A model generated the notes under the pieces. It worked only from the letters and a program-made list of their open reading frames with translations, was not told the DNA's origin and ran no database searches. Below are positions 58,240 to 64,000 of a stretch of DNA of 64,000 bases, piece by piece. Each line of letters starts with the position of its first letter. The first letter of the stretch is position 1. The DNA comes from Coniferiporia sulphurascens (Eukaryota; Basidiomycota; Agaricomycetes; Hymenochaetales; Hymenochaetaceae), in assembly GCA_002794785.1 (NCBI GenBank), contig NBBA01000017.1, positions 310,001-374,000 of the forward strand, in the 5' to 3' direction. Position numbers and translations under genes: made by a program.

Positions 58240-60429
58240 TTACATCTGAAAAACGTGGGCAAGTTAGCGGGTGCAAATGACGCAATCATATGTTGTAAAA
58301 CATACCAGCCACGCCCAGAAGCGCTCTAACCGGTTGGTTGGCGGCGGCTCGTCATATGTATCGGCCTCGATCTCTTTTATATCCGACACGAAGTCCATGT
58401 CCTCTGCGCTGACGGGTTTGCATTTCAAATAGAGAAGAGCACCAACATAGAGCACGGGGAAGAGTATCAAAGGGAGATAATTCGTGACAAAAGTGGCGGT
58501 ATCCCAAGAGTCTTTGAGGAAAACCTTGAAGCCAGAGAACTAAAACATATGGCATGAGAATTGGGATTCTTGGACTTCTGAAATGATCACAAGAAGAGAC
58601 TCACGAAGCAGATTACAGGGCATGCAATCACGGCATACCACGCAGCGTACGGATTCAACTTGCTCGCATAGGGGAGTGAAGAACGACTCAAACCCTGAAC
58701 GCGGCAGCCCTTATAGAATCGCAAATACGTCACGCAGATACCAAACCACGTCATCAAACCCGCGATCGAAGTCATGTTCACAAACCAGTTGAACACGTTT
58801 CCGGCCCCCTTGCTCACGCCCATGTATGCGAGGAAGGAAAAGAGCGAGCAAAACACGATGGCAACGAGGGGAAGACCGCGCTTCGTTGTGTACTTGAATA
58901 TTTTGGGCGCATTACCCGCAAGGGCAAGACCGTAGATTGCACGAGAAGATGTGTACAAGTCTGAGGATGCAGCGGACCATGCCGACGTGAGCAGGGCAGC
59001 ATTGATGACGGCGGGAAGGCCCCTAATTCCGGCAGCCTGAATCGCGATGACAAATGGAGACCCCAGGGCGGTAGAGCCGCCACTGGTTAGGGAGGGATTT
59101 TTGGAAGATACAAGCATGCCAATGATAAAAGTACCGCCGATGTAGAAAAGCAAAATACGGATGTATACACGTTTGATTGCTTTTGGAAGATTCCTGCGCG
59201 GGTTTTTGGCCTCACCAGCGGCAATCTGAAATGACATGCATCAATTCCTGCGATTGAAACCCAAATATAGCGAGAATGAAAGACGCACAGCAACAATTTC
59301 AGTACCGATGAACGAAAAAGCTGCCTGGGACATCACAGCCCACCAGCCTAGAAAGCGACCAGTCGAGCCCCCGATGTTGTGAAATTGCACAAATGGACCG
59401 GGGTGCTTCCAAAAGCGGAACCCGAGACGGTCGTGATTCGGCCCTCCACCAAGGTCAATGACAATGCCAAGGATCTATTAATTAAAAAAAGAAGATCAGA
59501 GAGAAGACTACGGGAAGCGAAGAGTTTCACATACGATAAGACCGGTGATGGTGATGACCTTGATCGATGCAAATATGAACTCGCATTCCCCATATACGCC
59601 TGTGTGGCAGTAGAGGCTTTTAGTCTTGTTCGCAGGTAGACTGTTCGAACTACGTGTACTCACCAGCACCGAACATGTTAATGATAATGACAATGATCAA
59701 GCACATCGTTATCCACACGGCCGGACTAACTTCTTCCGACTGGTTATCAAAAGGAAACCGGGTTAAAACATGCCAAAGGCAGGGAACGCAAGGCTGCCTA
59801 CAGATTTCCAGAGAGTCATCAATACCGACGCCGCGCTCAGCTCCGCGGGAAGAACGATTGTCCAATTATACCAGTAGTTCCAACCCATAGTAAAAGAGAA
59901 TGCTGGGTCCACGAATCGTCCGGCCAATTTGATATGACCACCTGGTATAGGCAAATATGCAACCATTTCACCGAGCGATATCTAGTGCGAGACCGCTTAG
60001 ACGGACGCATATATCCAACAACTGATTAGACGCACCATCACACTGAAGCATATCGAACCGACAACCAAGTAGCCTAGCAACAAGCCAAGAGGGCCACCCT
60101 GTGCTAGGGACGTTGCCGTACCGAGAAAAAGACCAGTACCGATAACACCTAAGCGACCAATTGATTTAGGGCCATCACTCGGGGGAGGAAGACGAAATTT
60201 TACATACCGCCAATACTACACGATACGCATTCATTAGGAACTTTTTTCCTTGAAGGATAAGACGACGAACATACCTGATCATGGCTACATGCCTGTTTTT
60301 CAACTGCCTCTTGAGCTTGTGGACCCTGACCCCCTCGTCAACGGGACCGCCCTCGATAGAGCTGGTCGCTGAATCTGCTTCATGCTTAGCGCCATGGGTC
60401 ACGTCCTTCTCGCCCAGAGGAGACGCCAT
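58240..60429 (-). CDS. amino-acid permease (AAT family), copy 2
   Basis: Inverted paralogue of the permease at 53171. Start at 60429: a cytosolic N-terminus ending HKLKRQLKNRHVAMI, exons with MVAYLPIPGGHIKLAGRFVD and PAFSFTMGWNYWYNWTIVLP, and AAGEAKNPRRNLPKAIKRVY. The second half has FVIAIQAAGIRGLPAVINAA, SRAIYGLALAGNAPKIFKYT and GAGNVFNWFVNMTSIAGLMT. The C-terminus is ERFWAWL, then a last exon with M and stop (58240-58242), the same layout as copy 1. Divergence lies mainly in the N-terminal tail and loops. Both copies keep the frame, so they may differ in substrate or induction. Confidence 0.92.
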
Positions 60430-61303
60430 TAGTATAAGGTGGTGGCGGGACGAATGAGGGGAGGAGAGGCGGCGGAGTGGTGGACGGGGGGGGGGAGAGT
60501 CGCCGAGAGTGTCCGGGTTTTGGAGTGCGCACCGCCCTTCATGTACTTATATGTGTATCGGGCTGGTAAGCGCCCATGCGAAAGTTTGCTCTCCGCGTGA
60601 CTAATCAGATTGATCTTCTCCGATCCACTCATAAATTCCCATATATGGAAAGCGCGACCTTACCCTATCTATGCGGGCCACCAGGTCTCCTAGATACCCC
60701 TCAATGGCCAAGTCCGGAGCCACAGACAGGCGGCCGCCCTTGCATTCATGCTGTCCCCTTGGATCAGAATATTAATTCGATCAAATTAGAAGCGGGGTTG
60801 ACGCTGATGGCATTGCGCGTGATAAGCGCACATGGTCTTGTTTGAATTCATTCGCACATATTGGTTCCGCCCGATCACTGCGCTCAGTGCGCCCACATCC
60901 AGCCCAGCATAGCTTCGCGCCCCGTCCTCCTTTTCTTCTCCTTCAAACATCAGATACAAATTTTCAAGGAAAGGTTTTGGCATTTGTTATCTCTAATTTT
61001 CTGTATCCGTCCATCTTTCTAGAAACCGGGCATCGCTAATCAGATGACGATCATTCCAGCTTCCTTATGGAAATCCCGAAGAATAATGCCCTCATATTAA
61101 TCAGGGACAACAGCCAGTCTCCCCAGGCATCTCAGAAAAAGAAAAAGAAAGCTGTTTCTTCCGAGGACATTTATTTCCTCTCCTGGTCAACGACATTACT
61201 CCACGGCGCCACTCCTCGACCCGAAGTCCTTGCTAGGGGAGTAAAAAAGAAGAAACATACTCCCGAGCCCTCCCGATACACCACCCGGGCTTCCTAAGCT
61301 GAC
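60430..61303. other. intergenic between permease 2 and the M24 peptidase
   Basis: 874 bp. Includes the permease 2 promoter with a TATAAG at about 60547 (minus) and a G homopolymer at 60487-60496. Plus-strand frames at 60842 and 61067 lack domain support. Confidence 0.4.
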
Positions 61304-62903
61304 CTAGACCTGCTGTACTCGAACGACTCCATCCCGTATGTGCCGGCCCTGCACAGCGCTGTCGATAAGATGGTACCTCTCCTGGCGTCCCCTCACAAAT
61401 TCCCACCGCTTCGTTTCATTTACCCAATAAACATTCTCCTCAAGCATGAACCTCAGGGACTCGTTGCGCTCAGGGACAAAATGCCTCGCGAACAGTTCGA
61501 CACTGTAGTAGGTCTCCGGGAGTAACGGAAGCTCCCCGTAGATTGGAACATATTTCGGGAGGTTTGTAAATCCTATGAAACCTTATGAGCTATTTGTGCC
61601 TTAAAACAGGAGTACAATCAAAATTTTGAACCTATCGTCGCTCCGGGCGCATGTGCGAAATCTCCGAGAGGATGGGTGTACACTTGACCTTCAATATTCT
61701 CCTGTTCCATCCTCATGTTACACGTCGCCAAGACTTCATTTCCTGTCCTTCCCGCCTTCATCTCTTCAAGTAAAATGCTCTGCATGCGATTCGCCTTACG
61801 CATGCCGGCTATTAGTCCGGCCGGCACACTACGCTCATCCTCCGAGGAACGTAGGACGTAGCCGAGGTGTTGTGTGTCTGTATGCATATTCATTGCGCTG
61901 ATACCGAAGTCGACGTGTAGTACATCGCCCTCGTGGACGGTCGAGCCGGAGCCGGACCAGCCCGGAAATGAGCTGGCATCGAGCACCTTCACGCGCGGCT
62001 GGTTCCACGTGGAGACGTTCTGCTCCTGCAGCTTCTCGCGGAACCACCGTTCGAGGTCCTGTCAGTGCCACCGGTTACCAGTCACGTAAAAGCTCGGTGA
62101 AACATGTTAGACCGCGTACGTACTTCCGTCGTCGTCTCCCCAGGGACGACGACGCGTTCGCTGAACGCCTCCTCCAGCATCGCCCAAACCGTCTCCTGCA
62201 TTCTTCTGAAATACGCAATCTGCCCAGGCACGCGCCGGCTGACGAATTCCACCGCCAGCATCGGTACGTTCACGAACTTGCTCGTCCAGCGTTCGCCTAG
62301 TTCTTCCTTTAGAACTTCCATCTCACCGACGTGCATCCCACCCGCAAACGCAATATCACGGTCGACATTGACAGCGATGCGGCGCGGTGTGTATTGTTCG
62401 AGGATTGCACGCAACTCGGGCCACACGGCGCCTGTATTGTCAATCCAAGTAAGCGGATTGGGTTTACCGGTAAGCGAAGAGGTGTTAGTGTGGAATAGAA
62501 CCACCGTGCGGCGGTGCGCAGCAAATGCGGTGGCGGGCTTGATAGACCACCAAATGGTATCCTCAGCGTGTTCGCGCTGGCTCATCTATTCGTGTCATAG
62601 GACACAGCCCGATAGTAGAATCCGCAGTTAATGCTACTAATTATGAAGCTAAGTCCTGATGTGATCACGCACGAGCCATGCGTCTACCCCATATCTCCTC
62701 ATGAGATCGGGGAGTCCATCAAGGCGCTCCTGTGTCCATGCGTCCAGCACGTCGGCCTGGGCGCGCAGTGTAGGCAGGGAACTATATCGAGCTGGCTCGC
62801 TAGGATGGAACTGGCTTCTGACAACTTGTGACCACAAAAAAAGGATCAGTGTTAAGCAGAAACGAATAGCCCTAACAGGAGAGGAGATCTCAAGCGTCGG
62901 CAT
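61304..62903 (-). CDS. secreted M24-family metallopeptidase (Xaa-Pro aminopeptidase-like)
   Basis: Pita-bread-fold dinuclear metal peptidase. From ATG 62903, a signal peptide ([19 protein letters not shown]) is followed by [18 protein letters not shown]. The next exon begins [20 protein letters not shown] and holds the N-terminal domain ([20 protein letters not shown]). The catalytic exon has [20 protein letters not shown] with D-T-Q, giving the two metal Asp. [16 protein letters not shown] follows, with the metal His. A last exon (to 61304) gives [20 protein letters not shown] and [12 protein letters not shown], with metal Glu, then [20 protein letters not shown]. It is complete, about 490 aa. 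The signal peptide makes this an extracellular or vacuolar member, unlike cytosolic aminopeptidase P. It is divergent from U2 copy B, with 157 bp between. Confidence 0.85.
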
Positions 62904-63005
62904 AATCCAAGGCGCGATAGCAGCTTTCTGAACAGTCAGCTGTGATGACGAATGGAGTAGTAGATAACCAAAGTTATGTAATCCGGCTGGTATGTAATGC
63001 CAGGT

Positions 63006-63036
63006 GGTCCGTGCGCATACTCGTAGTATATAAGGG
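63006..63036 (+). promoter_or_regulatory. U2 copy B promoter elements
   Basis: GGTCCGTGCGC (63006-63016) and TATATAAGGG (63027-63036), identical in sequence to the elements upstream of copy A, end about 25 bases before the RNA start. The region also has to serve the divergent M24 peptidase at 62903. Confidence 0.7.
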
Positions 63037-63060
63037 TGCTCACGACATAACAGATTCGTT

Positions 63061-63245
63061 ACCACTCTGGCCTTTTGGCTTAGATCAAGTGTAGTATCTG
63101 TTCTTAATAGTTTAACCACTATTATGAGGGCACCGCCCTCATCATTGGTTATCTAATTTTTGCCGCCCTTGACTGCCCGAGCTCTGCTTGCAACCCGGGT
63201 GGCGCGATGACCTTGCTACTGCACTGCCGGCTTGTGTCGTCGGGG
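63061..63245 (+). ncRNA. U2 spliceosomal snRNA, copy B
   Basis: Same RNA as copy A in opposite orientation: stem I CTCTGGCCTTTTGGCTTAG, branch-recognition GTAGTA, stem IIb TGAGGGCACCGCCCTCA, Sm site CTAATTTTTGCC, then the 3' stem region. No base difference from copy A was found over the RNA. The shared sequence continues to about 63322 with three mismatches and then stops abruptly. Exact 5' and 3' ends are inferred from U2 of other fungi. Confidence 0.93.
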
Positions 63246-63780
63246 GATCACTTCTCTTTTCTCTTCGCTGTTGCTTCCTACTTTTTCGTCTTGTTCGGCG
63301 GGAGATGGTCTGCAGCGAATGGACTGGGACTTCTGATTTTGTAGATATTTATCATTTAGAGACTTCTGTTCTTATTGACAAACGGTCATACATCAATGTG
63401 ATCTGTTTTAAGTGCACAAATACTTCATGGCTGTCCTATAGAGATGCGCGATGGAAGGCTTTTCACTCAATCAGTGTAAGTGTGAGTTGTGTAATTTGTA
63501 TTGTGGAAAATCTGGCATCATAATTCTGGTTAGTGGAATAAAACGCCCAATGACGTCGTTGTCCATTAGTTTGCCGCGGTAAACACCGTATTCAACTCCA
63601 TATACACATAGCATCTACAATCTGTTGGTAAACTCTTGTTCACTTGTGGGCTTACAAAGGTGCGTCAGCGGATACAGGAAAGACAATACATCAACTGTTA
63701 AAACGATATAAAAAAGAGAGAAAAAGAGCAGAAATCCCAAAACCAGGAGTAAGCTCGCCAGGATTGAAGGGTGTGGTCCA
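63246..63780. other. intergenic at the right edge
   Basis: The first 77 bases repeat the flank of U2 copy A. The remainder up to the stop of the partial gene shows nothing recognisable. Confidence 0.4.
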
Positions 63781-64000
63781 TCAGGCAGTGAGGGACATGA
63801 CGAGAATGTTCGGAGCTGCAAATCCCAGTCGACTCTCCGCGAATTTGTCTTCCTGCTCAAGGCCATCGAAAAACGTCTTGTCTCGCAACCAGTCTGTTCA
63901 AACGCATATATCCATGTCAGCGAGTGGGGCGAAGGAAAGAATACATTGGAGCCTACCAATGCGTTTGCATCGATTTGGAGGGAATCCATCGACATTCCAA
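63781..64000 (-). CDS. 3' end of an unidentified gene (partial)
   Basis: Two exons can be joined: 64000-63957 and 63893-63781, over a GTAGGC to AACAG intron. They encode FPPNRCKRIDWLRDKTFFDG and then LEQEDKFAESRLGFAAPNIL, ending VMSLTA. The gene starts beyond the window. Too little is visible to name a family. The alternative frame starting at 63995 reads through the intron into a hydrophobic tail and looks less natural. Confidence 0.45.

Noticed and set aside
60842..61525. Plus-strand small genes upstream of the M24 peptidase end
   Set aside because: 61340-61525 is the antisense of the last peptidase exon, and the others lack any motif or splice support.
53171..63322. One single inverted duplication carrying permease and U2 together
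   Set aside because: An inverted copy would give U2(+) before permease(-); the observed order is permease(-) and then, 3 kb later, U2(+).

Overview
The window is nuclear DNA of a filamentous basidiomycete, most probably an agaricomycete. Genes are dense and cut by many 48-65 nt GT-AG introns. Several proteins match fungal families (GPI inositol-deacylase, IQGAP with a RasGAP-related domain, AAT-type amino-acid permeases, Ser-rich cell-surface proteins). Two RNA genes are recognisable U2 snRNAs. No prokaryotic operon, CRISPR array, transposase or reverse transcriptase was seen. Gene models were assembled by hand, joining exons where reading frame, splice signals and family motifs agree.

Layout. 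0-11.6 kb: a FAD monooxygenase and an aldehyde dehydrogenase (convergent), a Ser-rich single-pass surface protein, and an MFS permease of the allantoate/nicotinate type. 11.9-18.5 kb: one large IQGAP gene (minus). 19.0-21.5 kb: an ACMSD-like amidohydrolase and quinolinate phosphoribosyltransferase, tail to tail with 24 bp between stop codons; both act around quinolinate and NAD synthesis. 21.9-26.5 kb: a GPI-anchored Ser/Thr-rich wall protein and the GPI inositol-deacylase BST1. 26.6-29.8 kb: VPS60 (ESCRT-III) and RCC1 (Ran GEF). 30.2-33.4 kb: two tandem 2-oxoglutarate/Fe(II) oxygenase genes made by a segmental duplication. The junction between them still holds a broken RCC1 3' end and the leader of the following gene. 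33.8-35.0 kb: an orphan membrane protein.

35.5-41.5 kb: a PSMA/transferrin-receptor-like M28 peptidase and a Gfo/Idh/MocA oxidoreductase, divergent. 41.7-47.9 kb: a Cdt1-like licensing factor, a small mitochondrial-type protein, a SIRT5-class sirtuin, a small three-exon FMC1-like gene and a membrane protein with a PPxY motif. 47.9-50.2 kb is an unassigned gap, followed by RIB1 (GTP cyclohydrolase II).

53.2-63.3 kb is a paralogue-rich stretch. Two amino-acid permease genes point at each other (plus, then minus), with a U2 snRNA gene and a PP2C phosphatase between them. A secreted M24 peptidase and a second U2 snRNA gene of opposite orientation follow. The two U2 genes are identical over the RNA and share upstream promoter elements. 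The window ends in the 3' exons of an unidentified minus-strand gene.

The most unusual features are the tandem duplication with its fossil junction, the inverted identical U2 pair, the quinolinate gene pair, a 5-nt micro-exon in the monooxygenase, and a Pro/His/Gly-rich insert in the M28 peptidase. No wholly new multi-gene system could be demonstrated from sequence alone.
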